Positions 11,205 through 20,899 of a stretch of DNA of 64,000 bases are shown here, one piece after another. The stretch lies in assembly GCA_032433765.1 (NCBI GenBank), contig JAVIAB010000051.1, forward strand, positions 149,423,275 to 149,487,274, in the 5' to 3' direction. Positions within the stretch are counted from its first letter, which is position 1. The number at the start of each line of letters is the position of its first letter. The notes under the pieces were generated by a model that searched no databases, was not told the DNA's origin, and was given only the letters and a program-made list of their open reading frames with translations. Made by a program: the position numbers and the translations under genes. This stretch comes from Megaustenia siamemsis. Its lineage: Eukaryota; Mollusca; Gastropoda; Stylommatophora; Ariophantidae.

Positions 11205-11737
11205 CTTCTTCAGCTCCCTGTGGAGCTTAGGTCTTCAACATATACCTTCAGCTCCCTGTGGAGCTTAGGTCTTCAACATATACCTTCAGCTCCCTGTGGA
11301 GCATCAACAAATACCTTCAGCTCCCTGTGGAGCATAGGTCTTTAACAAATACTTTCAGCTTCTTGTGGAGCATAGGTCTTCAACAAATACCGTCAGCTCC
11401 TTGTTGAGGATAGGCCTTCAACATATACCTTCAGCTCCCTGTGGAGCATAGGTCTTCAACATATACCGTCAGCTCCTTGTAGAGCATACGTCTTCAACAA
11501 ACACGTTCAACTCCTTGTGGAGTATATGTCTTCAATAAACACTTTCAGCTCCCAGTGAAGCATATGTCTTCAACAAACACTTTCAGCTCCCAGTGAAGCA
11601 TATGTCTTCAACAAACACTTTCAGCTCCCAGTGAAGCATAGGTCTTCAACAAACACTTTCAGCTCCCAGTGAAGCATAGGTCTTCAACAAACACTTTCAG
11701 CTCCCAGTGAAGCATAGGGCTTCAACAAACACTTTAT
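11205..11737. repeat. 38-bp minisatellite derived from a LINE 3' end, about 14 units
   Basis: Units of about 37-38 bp with core cagctcccagtgaagcata. Read on the minus strand, each unit encodes VEDLCSTGS-stop-like residues, the last codons of the LINE that continues immediately to the right (11738-12000, minus). Right-hand units are more alike than left-hand ones. One unit is present at the equivalent LINE end at 60537-60574 and two at 16477-16552. Confidence 0.85.
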
Positions 11738-12000
11738 ACGCCGTCGTTCTTTTTCTTGCTATTCCTTTAAGATCATTCCAAGTCTTCCCCATTATCTTCA
11801 TATCTGTTTCCATCTGTCTTCTCCAAGAATATTGTGGTCTCCCTTTGTGTCCCTTTTCCTCGGGATTCCAAAAAACCACCTGGCATGTAATAGTCTCAGC
11901 TGGCTTTCCCAGTGTGTTTCCTATCCATCGCCATCGCCTTCGTTATATCCCTCTGTCCACTGGTTTTAGCAACTAGAGAGTGTATTGGTTATCTTCCCCA
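11738..12000 (-). pseudogene. LINE RT C-terminal remnant (family 2)
   Basis: Minus-strand reading gives TLGKPAETITCQV, WNPEEKGHKGRPQYSWRRQM, GKTWNDLKGIARKRTTAYKV and FVEALCFTGS, the last 70 or so residues of a LINE ORF2. It ends in the 38-bp array on its 3' side, so the array starts exactly at the coding terminus. It is 5'-truncated. Confidence 0.75.
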
Positions 12001-12479
12001 CCACAGAATGCTATAGCCTAGTACGCAAAAGCTTAAGTCTACTTCCCTTATTGAACCATTATATAGGACCCTGTTTACCTCCACATTATTCTTGTACACA
12101 AAGTTGAACGAGCAATGTCGACTCTAAGGTCATATTTTATTGGTTCCTGGTGGCTGTTCGATAATCGGTGCGTTCGAAATCTGAAACAATGTTTGTCCAT
12201 CGTAATGCACACATACGTAGTTAATCCGTTCTAAGTTTCCGAAAGTTTTCCCCAAAAATAATTTTTTTTTTGGTAGCCCGGAATATAATATACGTTTATC
12301 TATTGGCATGTAGAGATCTACTGTTGCAATATAAGGAAATGGAGATGGCTGCGTAGTTAGTGGACCTGGGTTTAATTCCAGATGTGGCAATATTTTTTCA
12401 GGAAAAAAAACAACTTCGTGGTTCATCCAGCGACTGAAAATGGTTACATGAGATACAAAACCATGAAAGTGTACAATAC
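12001..12479. other. Mostly featureless; short tRNA-like remnant
   Basis: Around 12334-12395 the plus strand has ggctgcgtagttagtgg followed by gggtttaattcc, which resemble A and B boxes but are too close together for a tRNA. It may be a decayed SINE head. Nothing else is recognisable. Confidence 0.35.
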
Positions 12480-13986
12480 GTCATTGAGAAATATAGTGGT
12501 CTTGTCATTAAGAAATATAGTGGACATGTCATTGAGAAGTATAGTTGTCATGTCATTGAGAAATATAGTGGTCATGTCATTGAGAAGTATAGTAGTCATG
12601 TCATTGAGAAGTATAGTTGTCATGTCATTGAGAAATATAGTGGACATGTCATTAAGAAATATAGTAGTCATGTCATTGAGAAGTATAGTTGTCATGTCAT
12701 TGAGAAATATAGTGGTCATGTCATTGAGAAGCATAATGGTCATATCATTGAGAAGTATAGTGGTCATGTCATTGAGAAATATAGTGGTCATGCCTTTGAT
12801 AAGTATAGTGGTCATGTCATTGAGAAATATAGTGGTCATGCCTTTGATAAGTATAATGGACATGTCATTGAGAAATATAGTGGTCATGTCATTGAGAAGC
12901 ATAATGGTCATATCATTGAGAAGTATAGTGGTCATGTCATTGAGAAATATAGTGGTCATATCATTGAGAAATATAGTGGTCATGTCATTGAGAAGTATAG
13001 TGCTCATGTCATTGAGAAGTATAGTGGTCATGTCTTTGAGAAGTATAGTGGTCATGCCATTGAGAAGTATCGTAGTCATGTCATTGAGAAGTATAGTGGT
13101 CGTGTCATTGAGAAATATAGTGGTCGTGTCATTGAGAAGTATAGTGGTCATGTCATTGAGAAGTATAGTGGCCATGCCATTGAGAAGAACAGTAGTTATG
13201 TCATCGAGAAGTATAGTAGTCATGTCATTGAGATGTATAGTAGTCATGTCATTGAGAAGTATACTAGTCATGTCATTGAGAAATAGTGTATATGTCATTG
13301 AGAAGTATAGTGGTCATGTCATTGAGAAGTATAGTAGTCATGTCATTGAGAAGTATAGTAGTCATGTCATTGAGAAATAGTGTACATGTCATTGAGAATT
13401 ATAGTGGTCATGTTATTGAGAAGTATAGTGGACATGTCATTGAGAAATATAATGGTCATGTTATTGAGAAGTATAATGGACATGTCATTGAGAAGTATAG
13501 TGGATATGTCAATGAGAAATATAGTGGTCATGTTATTGAGAAGTATAGTGGACATGTCATTGAGAAGTATAGTGGTCATGTCATTGAGAAATATTATGGA
13601 CATGTCATTGAGAAATATAGTGGGCATGTCATTAAGAAATATATTGGTCATGTCATTGAGAAATATAGTGGTCATGTCATTGAGAAGTATAGTGGGCACG
13701 TCATTGAGAAATATTATGGACATGTCATTGAAAAATATAGTGGTCATGTCATTAAGAAATATAGTGGTCATGTCATTGAGAAATATAGTGGTCATGTCAT
13801 TGAGAAGTATAGTGGGCATGTCATTGGGAAGTATAGTGGGCATATCATTGAAAAGTATAGTGGTCATGTCATTGAGAAATATAGTGGTCATGTCATTGAG
13901 AAATATAGTGGTCATGTCATTGAGAAGTATAGTGGGCATGTCATTGGGAAGTATAGTGGTCATGTCATTGAGAAATATAGTAGGCA
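12480..13986. repeat. 24-bp minisatellite, about 63 units
   Basis: Units of 24 bp with core gtcattgagaaatatagtgg. Because 24 is divisible by 3 and the unit lacks stops in several frames, open frames run on both strands with 8-residue repeats (plus strand MSLRNIVV or VIEKYSGH; minus strand NDMTTIFL). Frame switches near 13285 and 13380 come from two truncated units (gagaaatagtgt). No start context, exon structure or known domain supports translation. Confidence 0.95.
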
Positions 13987-13999
13987 CTAACATAGTGTT

Positions 14000-14260
14000 T
14001 GGGAGCCGCGATAGCTCAGTGGTTAGTGAACTGGACTACAAAGGACAAGAGGTCGGGTTTTGATCCTGATCGACGGCTTCTGGGTTCACCCAACCTTAAT
14101 TGGGTACCGGATTTTTTCTGGTAAAGTAAAGCGACACGGGCGTAATACTGACAACATTACCCCAAAAAATCATGTGCCGGCGGTCTATAAAAACTATGGT
14201 CACTAACACCATATTTCCTATACGCCACTTGGCGTGACGTGGTTCTTGACTTACTTTACA
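14000..14260 (+). mobile_element. SINE-A copy 3, at the edge of the 24-bp array
   Basis: Full-length copy from gggagccgcgatagctcag to the ggcgtgacgtggttc tail. It is flanked by 11-bp near-identical repeats, aacatagtgtt at 13989-13999 and aacatagggtt at 14261-14271 (one mismatch), so it was inserted at the right border of the array. Confidence 0.88.
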
Positions 14261-14351
14261 AACATAGGGTTACCAGACGTCAGGATTTCGCCTATAAAAT
14301 AACGTATTTAAAATAAGCGTCACTTGGACATGTCCCGACATTTTGTGGAAA

Positions 14352-14728
14352 AATCATGTTTTTCCTTATAAAATGTCCTGGTCTCATGCTTTTCCATTAA
14401 AAAAAAAATGTCCTCCTTTTCCGGATAAAATGTCTTTCTGCCCTTTTTTCAAATAAAATGTTCTCCTGTCCTCTTTTTCCATATAAAATGTCATACTGTC
14501 CTACTCTTCCATATAAAATGTCCTGTTGTCCTACTTTTCCATATAAAATGTTCTCCTGTCCTCTTTTTCCATATAAAATGTCCTGCTGTCCTACTCTTCT
14601 ATAGAAAATGTCCTGCTGTCCTACTCTTCCATATAAAATGTCCTGCTGTCCTACTCTTCCATAATAAATATCTTGCTGTCCTACTTTTCCATATAAAATG
14701 TTTTCCTTTTCCAGATTAAATGTTCTGT
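14352..14728. repeat. 30-bp minisatellite, about 12 units
   Basis: Units of about 30 bp with core ccatataaaatgtcctgctg, more diverged at the left end. Confidence 0.9.
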
Positions 14729-15189
14729 TTTGATGTTTCTTCTTCCATGAGGTAACCCAACCCTATCACCACCCACATTCCCCAAACGTCTTCAGACGTG
14801 AAAACAACTCTTACTTAATTTTTAAAGTTAATATTTTCTTTCAGAAAAAAAACAAAAAAAAAAAACAATGAGAACATACAATAGTAGATGGAGTACGGTA
14901 AGATTAGTTTGACCTTGACTAGATGAGGTTGGTTGTCATAGTTGCTGAGGAGGTTGGGCTGAAGGAGCGGGATCATTGTTTGAGAGATGAATCATCGATC
15001 AAACTAACAGCAGACAACTCCCATTCTTGTGTGGTTTGGTCCCTTTTCTATCTATTTTGAATAGCACTGAAAGGTGTTTTGGTTTCAGACCAGGCAGGTG
15101 CATTTGGTTCATGTAATATGACAAAGAAGTTGTCCACAAATAGTTTATGCATTCACTCGCTAAGTCATTTGAAGAGATCCGATAGCACT
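14729..15189. other. No recognisable feature
   Basis: AT-rich with a poly-A stretch near 14847-14868. The longest frame (79 codons, minus, 14999-15238) runs into the SINE and matches no family I recognise. Confidence 0.45.
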
Positions 15190-15201
15190 TATTTGTAAGT
15201 A

Positions 15202-15458
15202 CGTAAAGGCAAAGTAGCCCCGTCACGCCAAGTGGCATATTGGGAATATGGTGTTAGTGACTATAAATTTTACAGACCTTCAGCACATGATTTTTGGGGT
15301 AATGTGGTCGGTATTACGCCCGTGCCGCTTTACTTTCCCAGAAAAATATCCGGTACCCATTAAAGGCTGGGTGAACCCGTAAGCCGTCGTTTGGGATCGA
15401 ACCCTACCTCTTATCCTTTGTAGTCCAGTTCACTAACCACTCAGCTATCGCGGCTCCC
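15202..15458 (-). mobile_element. SINE-A copy 4
   Basis: Reverse-oriented full-length SINE-A, from tail gccccgtcacgccaagtgg to head gctatcgcggctccc. A perfect 12-bp target-site duplication, tatttgtaagta, lies at 15190-15201 and 15459-15470. Confidence 0.92.
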
Positions 15459-15542
15459 TATTTGTAAGTAATTAAAGTATATCTGTACATACACGTGTAC
15501 ATTACTACATTGCGTATATTTATTTTATCCATTTTTCCCCCC

Positions 15543-16006
15543 ACTTCATCATCATTGAGTGCCGTCTAAGAATCGAAGATTGGCTTGCTTACCTTGAAGC
15601 GCCATTCCGTTCTGTCTCTTGCTTTGATGGTGCAGGTTATCATAGGCTGACTTGTCCATCTTTTGATGATACTAGTCCATGATAGTCTATGCCTCTTTTT
15701 TTTGTATGTTCCCTTCCATTATTACCATAAGTAGGCTGCTGTGTCTTTTAACATAGCCCACAAATCGCATTTGTCTTATATGAATTGTATTTAGTAGTTG
15801 CCTTTTTATTTTTAATTGTTTTCAAACTTCATCGTTTGTTTTCTTTTCTTTCCATCCAATTCTTCCTTTTCTTCAATCAATCCACATTTCAAAGGCTTCA
15901 ATTTTTTGTTATGTGTTCTTGATTAATGTCAATGTTTCTGCCTCATACATGAATGTTGAGAAAATATAACATTTTGCTCTTCTTAGTGTTAGCCCTGGTG
16001 TTATTT
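15543..16006 (-). pseudogene. RTE-like element, 5'-truncated copy
   Basis: Minus-strand relative of the last 460 bp of the element at 520-2340. The 3' tail appears as catcatcatt at 15546-15555, followed inward by the KRWTSQPMITCTIKARDR block and the FEMWID..KKRKNW region, with many stops. The 5' truncation point corresponds to about 1875 of the reference copy. Confidence 0.75.
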
Positions 16007-16007
16007 G

Positions 16008-16195
16008 TAACAAACTGGGAGGATCTGACTGCAGATCATAGCACATTGAAAACAAAAATAAAATACGGCACAGCAACATTCAAGAAAGCATGGATGTCAA
16101 ATTCAGAAGACAAAAGTCGCAGGAGGAAGGAGACACTGACAGGCTTCTCAAATACATCTTGTTCGTTCTGCGGTCGAATCAATCTAATATTGTAA
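16008..16195 (+). pseudogene. LINE ORF2 C-terminal fragment (different family)
   Basis: Reads NWEDLTADHSTLKTKIKYG, EDKSRRRKE and SCSFCG. The pattern W-x-DL-A-DR-x-W followed by an Arg/Lys-rich stretch and a CxxC knuckle is what I recall at the end of several invertebrate LINE polyproteins. The assignment is by recall and moderate. It abuts the RTE copy on its left with almost no spacer. Confidence 0.45.
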
Positions 16196-16476
16196 GCATC
16201 CGACACTAATATTTTATACAACTACAGACTTTTATGATTGCTTCATACCAACCGTTTCCAAGCCCACTGTTGACAGCAGGAATAGGATCTTTGTATGTTT
16301 TAGTTCACTGACCCTGACAAAAAGAGTCAACTATGAGTTGCTGAGGACTTTAATGCCAGATACAGTTTGACGTTTTAGGCCCAGGTGCATTCTAAATAAA
16401 AAAGCACTCTTAAACTCTGTTGAAAATGAATTTAAAACATTCTCATACAGTGTGTTCTGCTTCTTCTGCCTTTCAG

Positions 16477-16552
16477 CTCCTTGAGGAGCATAAGTCTTCA
16501 ACAAACACTTTCAGCTCCCAGTGGAGCATAGGTCTTCAACAAACACTTTCCA
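16477..16552. repeat. Two-unit duplication of a LINE terminus
   Basis: Two consecutive units (caactcctt/cagctccca variants with gcataggtcttcaac) of the 38-bp sequence that forms the array at 11205-11737, directly adjoining the LINE end at 16553-17040. Confidence 0.75.
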
Positions 16553-17040
16553 AGTCGTTCTGTTTCTTGCCATTCTGTTAAGAACATCTCATATCTTCCC
16601 CATCATCTTCATCTCTGCTTCCATCTGTCTTCTCCACGAATATTTTTGTTCTCCTCTTTGTCTTTTTCCTTGGGGATTCCAAAAAAAGGGCCTGTTGTGT
16701 AATACTCTCGGCTGGCTTCCGCAATGTGTGTCCTATCCAGCACATCTTTCTTGTATCTCTTTATCCACTGATATTTGACTGGTACATTTCCATCATTCTA
16801 TGTTTGTGATTTTGTCCTGCCATTTCCATAATTTTAATCTGTGCAAACATCCGCTAATGAAGGTCTGTATTTTCATGATTGTCATTTTTGTTGTTCTCCA
16901 TGTTTCACGGCCATATAATGGGATTGACTTAACATTGGAGCTGAACACTTTTATTTTTGTATTTAACCTAATTTCTTTGGACTTCAATATGTTTCCCAGA
17001 GCAACAAATGTTCCTCTTGCTTTTTGATATCCTTATTTTT
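16553..17040 (-). pseudogene. LINE RT C-terminal remnant (family 2)
   Basis: Minus-strand reading gives LNTKIKVFSSNVKSIPLYG, RETWRTTKMTIMKIQTFISG, then after frame changes FFWNPQGKRQRG and YSWRRQMEAEMKMMGK, finishing at the VEDLCSTGS-type terminus. The domain order is that of a LINE ORF2 C-terminus. It is 5'-truncated and frameshifted. Confidence 0.75.
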
Positions 17041-17097
17041 GTATCATTGTCCAAACATTGTTGGAAACGAATAACAGCACTTACATACAATGTTCTG

Positions 17098-17455
17098 GAA
17101 ATTGCTTGCTTGCGTTCGCTCGATGATTAAAGGAGTACACCTCTTCGTCATCCGCCCTTAAGAGGACGTTAAGTGGGCGTGTCTGCGTTGTGTTGTGGTT
17201 TGCAGTATAACTATGATATTTGCGCCTTTCGGCCCAACACATCCGACTTCAGCACGACATTTTTGAGTGCCGGGTTGTCTTCCCTCTTCGATCCCAACTC
17301 GAAAGGTCAGATTAGGTTAGTCTGTTAATAGAGGCACCACGGAGAGGTGGAGCAAGGTCTGGATGGTTCTGGTTAACCGATCCTGGCGTAAGCCAAAAGC
17401 TGCAGGTCACTGACAACTTCCAGTTCTGCTGCTGTGTGGCGCGCCTTCGCCTCCA
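17098..17455 (+). repeat. Interspersed repeat C, copy 1
   Basis: About 350 bp starting gcgttcgctcgatgattaaa, with conserved internal blocks gtcatccgccctta, gatatttgcgcctttcggcc and tagaggcaccacggagagg, and ending gcgccttcgcctcc. Five further copies are recognisable in the window. Its class is unknown to me; the length and copy structure fit a non-autonomous element. Confidence 0.7.
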
Positions 17456-17469
17456 TTGTGCTGGAAATG

Positions 17470-17769
17470 AATTTAAAACACTCTCAGAGCGTTTGAAACT
17501 AACAAAAACACTCTCAGCACTTTGAAAACTAACAAAAAATACTATCAGAAACGTTGAAAATAAACAAATAAAAACTCTCTGAAACGTTTAAAACTAACAA
17601 AAAAACTCTCAGAAACGTTGAAAACTAACAAAAACACTTTCAGAAACGTTGAAAACTAACAAAAACACTCTCAGAAACGTTGAAAAATAACAAAAACACT
17701 CTCAGAAACGTTGAAAACTAAGAAAAAACACTTTCAGAAACGTTGAAAACTAACAAAAACACTCTCAAA
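17470..17769. repeat. 30-bp minisatellite, about 10 units
   Basis: Units with core acgttgaaaactaacaaaaa and the junction cactctcagaa. It is flanked on both sides by the phrase attgtgctggaaa. Confidence 0.9.
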
Positions 17770-18099
17770 CATTGTGCTGGAAACGAGATAATAAAAAAAA
17801 AATAACGACAGAAGTGAGAGGAATGGAACAACATATGAAATGAAGTTTGCTGGCGTTAGTGATAGAGTATCAGTTGTGGAATGTACAGCGAAGGAGAAAC
17901 TCAATTGGAAAATCAAAGTCGTCTCTAGTACGGTTGATACGTGCTCTCGATAACAGATGTAATAATTTTATTAGAAAGAAGGGATGTTTTGAAAGGTGGT
18001 GGAGCGGAGGCGGGATGGATAATGAAGGATACGAACATAGAAATTACTCGGGGGACAAAATAGATGTGTATAATTGAGAAATGTTAATATATTTATTTA
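17770..18099. other. No recognisable feature
   Basis: Contains one 76-codon frame (17847-18077, plus) without any family resemblance. Confidence 0.45.
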
Positions 18100-18365
18100 T
18101 TTATTTATTTTTGCGTTCGTCAGCATTCACCTCTGGCGAAATCCCTAGAGACTGGAAACTGAATTTTGCGTGCTAGTCCGTTTTTTTCCCTGGCTGCCGT
18201 GTGCACAGTGGTCCCTCGCCGCACAGGCTGATAACGCTGCCTTCTGAGGTACTCATATTTTTTTCCGTGTATGAATAATTGTTGTTTCAAACCGGGCCTC
18301 GCTGCTGAGACCAGGGGTGGTTGCCGCAGAGAGAAATCACAAATGACAATCATGCTTATGGAGAA
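18100..18365 (-). mobile_element. SINE-B copy 1, head missing
   Basis: Reverse-oriented SINE-B body. A T-rich tail (atttatttattt) sits at the left, then gcgttcgtcagc, ccctggctgccgtgtgcac and gggcctcgctgctgagacc, stopping at agagaaatcac. The tRNA-like head present in the two other copies (29729-30070 and 44658-44997) is absent. Confidence 0.75.
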
Positions 18366-18451
18366 AATGGGGAAGAATAAAAATGATTCCTTGACTAAAG
18401 ATACTGGCACATGACAAGAACATGCTCTGCTCGTTATACGGGACGGCAATA

Positions 18452-18549
18452 TAGAAGATGGTCGTTAGATGGAGACAACAATGTGGATATTGCTCGTTGG
18501 ATGGAGACAACAATGTAGATATTGCTCGTTAGATGGAGACAGCAATGTA
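18452..18549. repeat. 32-bp minisatellite, left segment
   Basis: About three units (core gatattgctcgttagatgga) of the same array that resumes at 20900, separated by the composite DNA transposon. Confidence 0.9.
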
Positions 18550-18551
18550 TA

Positions 18552-18577
18552 GGGTGTCTCTTTAATGACTGTGCATT
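18552..18577 (+). repeat. Left terminal inverted repeat of mariner-like element 1
   Basis: A 26-bp sequence starting gggtgtctctttaatgactg. It matches the reverse complement of 19841-19866 with one mismatch (c/t at position 7). Confidence 0.9.
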
Positions 18578-18691
18578 TTTTGTTGTTGAAATAATTACGC
18601 ACCTAAATTTTATCTATGTATGACGTAATAGTTCAAGCACCATTTACGTGTTCATTTAAACATCACTGCTACATGATAGATCTGGCTTACA

Positions 18692-19738
18692 ATGGTGTTA
18701 ACGACTGAAGAAAGAGTATTTATAGTGGAGCATGTGTTCCGTAACGGCGGCAAGTATTCGAATGGGGTTGTTGAACAATTTGTGAATAGATTTCCTGATA
18801 CACGAGTGCCTCATCGAAATACTGTGAGTAATTTAATAATTAAATTTCAAAACACCGGTAGTGTACATGATGTTAGCCGTCCTGGTAGACCATCTGTTCT
18901 TGAAGTAACATCTCTCAACATCCAGGACAGCATTCTAATGAGTCCTGGCAAATCAATAAGAAAGCTGGCTCAACAAGTACACAAATCAAGCAGTACTGTT
19001 CATAGAGTTCTGAAAAAAAAAATAAAGTTACATCCGTACAAATTTTCCGTCGTTCCTCAATTAAAAGAATTAGATCACCAATCCAGAATTAATTATTGTA
19101 TGTGGTTTGAGAATTTTCTAGCCCAAGAAGGTGAGGAAATCCTTGATTTCACTTTCTTCACAGATGAAGCATGGTTCCATTTGTCTGGGTACGTGGATAG
19201 GCAGCATGATCGTCTTTGGAGTGATGAAAATCCACATGCATTGCACCCAGTGCCTCTCCACGATCAGAAAGTAGGAGTGTGGTGTGCAATGAGTCGTCAG
19301 CGGATAATCGGCCCAATTTTCTTCTATGACAAAATAAATTCAGAAAGATACAGGATTAACATACTGGAGCGATTCGTAACCCAACATTATGAGCCAGAAA
19401 TTGAAAAAGCTTGGTTTCAACAAGATGGCGCAACTGCTCACACTGCTGTAAAATCACTGGAATTTTTATATGAAATTTTTGCTAATCGTATAATCTCTCC
19501 CGGAATTTGGCCTGCAAGGTCTCCTGATCTTACTCCCATGGACTACTATCTCTGGGGTGAACTGAAAGGAAAAGTGTACGAAAACAATCCCCACACACTC
19601 GATGAGCTGCAGGTTTCAATCGCCAACAACATTAATAATGTTACACAGCCCATACTGCGTAAGGTTTTTGACAATATGAAAAAACGTATCAATATTTGCC
19701 AACTAAAACGTGGTGGATATTTTGAATACCTTTTGTGA
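18692..19738 (+). CDS. Mariner-like (Tc1/mariner superfamily) transposase
   Basis: A complete 348-residue frame without frameshifts, between the 26-bp inverted repeats. It would bind those repeats and cut and paste the element at TA sites. An N-terminal helix-turn-helix region (about 1-60) is followed by SRPGRPSV (62-69), an AT-hook-like linker, then a second HTH (about 75-108, ending SSSTVHRVLKKK). The catalytic core has FTDEAWFHLSG (Asp158), WFQQDGATAHT (Asp245) and WPARSPDLTPMDYYLWG (Asp284). The last two Asp are separated by 38 residues, not the 34 of classical mariner. Length is typical for the superfamily. The start is the first ATG after the left repeat, 115 bp in. The N-terminus resembles the DUF4817-type HTH seen in many arthropod copies, by recall. 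The open frame and near-identical repeats suggest relatively recent activity. Expression is unknown. Confidence 0.9.
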   Translation: MVLTTEERVFIVEHVFRNGGKYSNGVVEQFVNRFPDTRVPHRNTVSNLIIKFQNTGSVHDVSRPGRPSVLEVTSLNIQDSILMSPGKSIRKLAQQVHKSSSTVHRVLKKKIKLHPYKFSVVPQLKELDHQSRINYCMWFENFLAQEGEEILDFTFFTDEAWFHLSGYVDRQHDRLWSDENPHALHPVPLHDQKVGVWCAMSRQRIIGPIFFYDKINSERYRINILERFVTQHYEPEIEKAWFQQDGATAHTAVKSLEFLYEIFANRIISPGIWPARSPDLTPMDYYLWGELKGKVYENNPHTLDELQVSIANNINNVTQPILRKVFDNMKKRINICQLKRGGYFEYLL

Positions 19739-19840
19739 ATAGTGATGTTATATGTTTAACTTTACCGAAAAAGGAACAAGCTACAGCAGTACATGATGCG
19801 TGATTTACATAAATAAATTGGAACAACTAGATTTTCAAAT

Positions 19841-19866
19841 AATGCACAGTCATTAAAGAAACACCC
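19841..19866 (-). repeat. Right terminal inverted repeat of mariner-like element 1 (internal)
   Basis: Reads atgcacagtcattaaagaa then acaccc, the inverse of 18552-18577. It is followed not by TA but immediately by coding sequence of the second transposase (cgatctggaagacc), so a breakpoint lies at or just after 19866. Confidence 0.88.
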
Positions 19867-19904
19867 ACCGATCTGGAAGACCTTCAATTTCACAAGACCA
19901 AATT

Positions 19905-20816
19905 ATGGAACTCCAAGACAGAATTACAATGAGTCCAAATGCATCTTCAAACCACTTGTCTCAACAGGTGCAAATATCTAAGAGTTCTGTTCACAAGGTT
20001 TTAAGAAGTGAACTACACTATCGTCCATACAAATTAACTGAAGTGTCTCAACTCCAAGAAAGAGATTATGAATCCCGTTTAAACTACTGCATGTGGTTTC
20101 AGAATTTTATTTATGAACATGGCGCTGCCATCCTTGACGTCACTTTTGTCACTGATGAGGCCTGGTTTCATTTATCCGGTTATGTGAACAGTCAGAACAA
20201 TCGGCTGTGGAGCAGTGAAAACCCCCATGAATTTCATCAAGTGCCGCTTTACGATCAAAAAGTCGGAGTGTGGTGCGCTATAAGTCGTATGCGGATAATA
20301 GGACCTATATTTTTTAATGAAACAATAAATGCAGAACGTTACCGTACTTTAATTCTGGAACCGTTCATAGCACACCTTACAGAACGGGAAATTATGGAAT
20401 CCTGGTTTCAGCAGGATGGGGCAACAGCACACACAGCCACAACAACACTCAATTATTTAGAAAGTATATTTGCAAATCGCATTATTTCACGTGGAATCTG
20501 GCCTGCTCGTTCACCAGATCTAACACCCCCAGATTATTATCTGTGGGGGGCATTGAAGGGGAAAGTTTATGAAAATAATCCGCAGACAATTAATGACCTA
20601 AAGACTGAAATAGTAGACAAGATTAAACAAATATCACCAGACATTATTCTGAAGGTTTTCGCAAATATGGAAAGACGAATCACGACATGTCTTGAGGCCT
20701 GTGGTGGACATTTTCAACATATGCTTTATGCACTTTATTGTGTTAATACCAACATTACCCATTATAAGCTCGCCGATAGCAGTCAAGTATATTTGAATAT
20801 TTTACAATTTGTGTGA
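19905..20816 (+). pseudogene. Second mariner-like transposase, N-terminus missing
   Basis: A 303-residue frame, clearly related to but distinct from 18692-19738. Homology already begins upstream of this ATG: about 19868-19904 reads RSGRPSISQDQI, matching residues 63 on of copy 1, so the first HTH has been lost rather than a new start evolved. The second HTH (ISKSSVHKVLRSEL) and the whole triad remain: VTDEAWFHLSG (Asp84), WFQQDGATAHT (Asp171), WPARSPDLTPPDYYLWG (Asp210). The 38-residue spacing is the same. The C-terminus runs about 25 residues past copy 1's end. Without the N-terminal DNA-binding part it is unlikely to transpose, but the catalytic frame is open, so it could act as a truncated or inhibitory protein if translated; that is speculation. 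Confidence 0.85.
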
Positions 20817-20899
20817 CGCATTAGTTAACCGCATTTCAGGTGACGTTTTTCTTCCGAGAGTAGAAATTCACTGCACTGCAACTTTAAAAACACCCTGTA

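Larger units (their letters stand above)
18550..20897 (+). mobile_element. Composite of two mariner-like elements inserted in a minisatellite
   Basis: The outer ends are tagggtgt on the left (18550) and a sequence ending acaccctg on the right (20897), inverted with respect to each other over about 7 bp. Both outer junctions carry TA (18548-18549 and 20898-20899), and joining the flanks restores the minisatellite unit. Inside are a full transposase (18692-19738), an internal copy of the first element's right inverted repeat (19841-19866), and a second related transposase lacking its N-terminus (19905-20816). TA target duplication is the rule for the Tc1/mariner superfamily. Confidence 0.8.

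Noticed and set aside
12444..14063. Long open frames on both strands (332, 284, 234, 208 and 227 codons)
   Set aside because: They lie wholly in the 24-bp array; openness follows from a unit length divisible by 3 without stops. Both strands are equally open, and no domain, signal peptide or start context is present.
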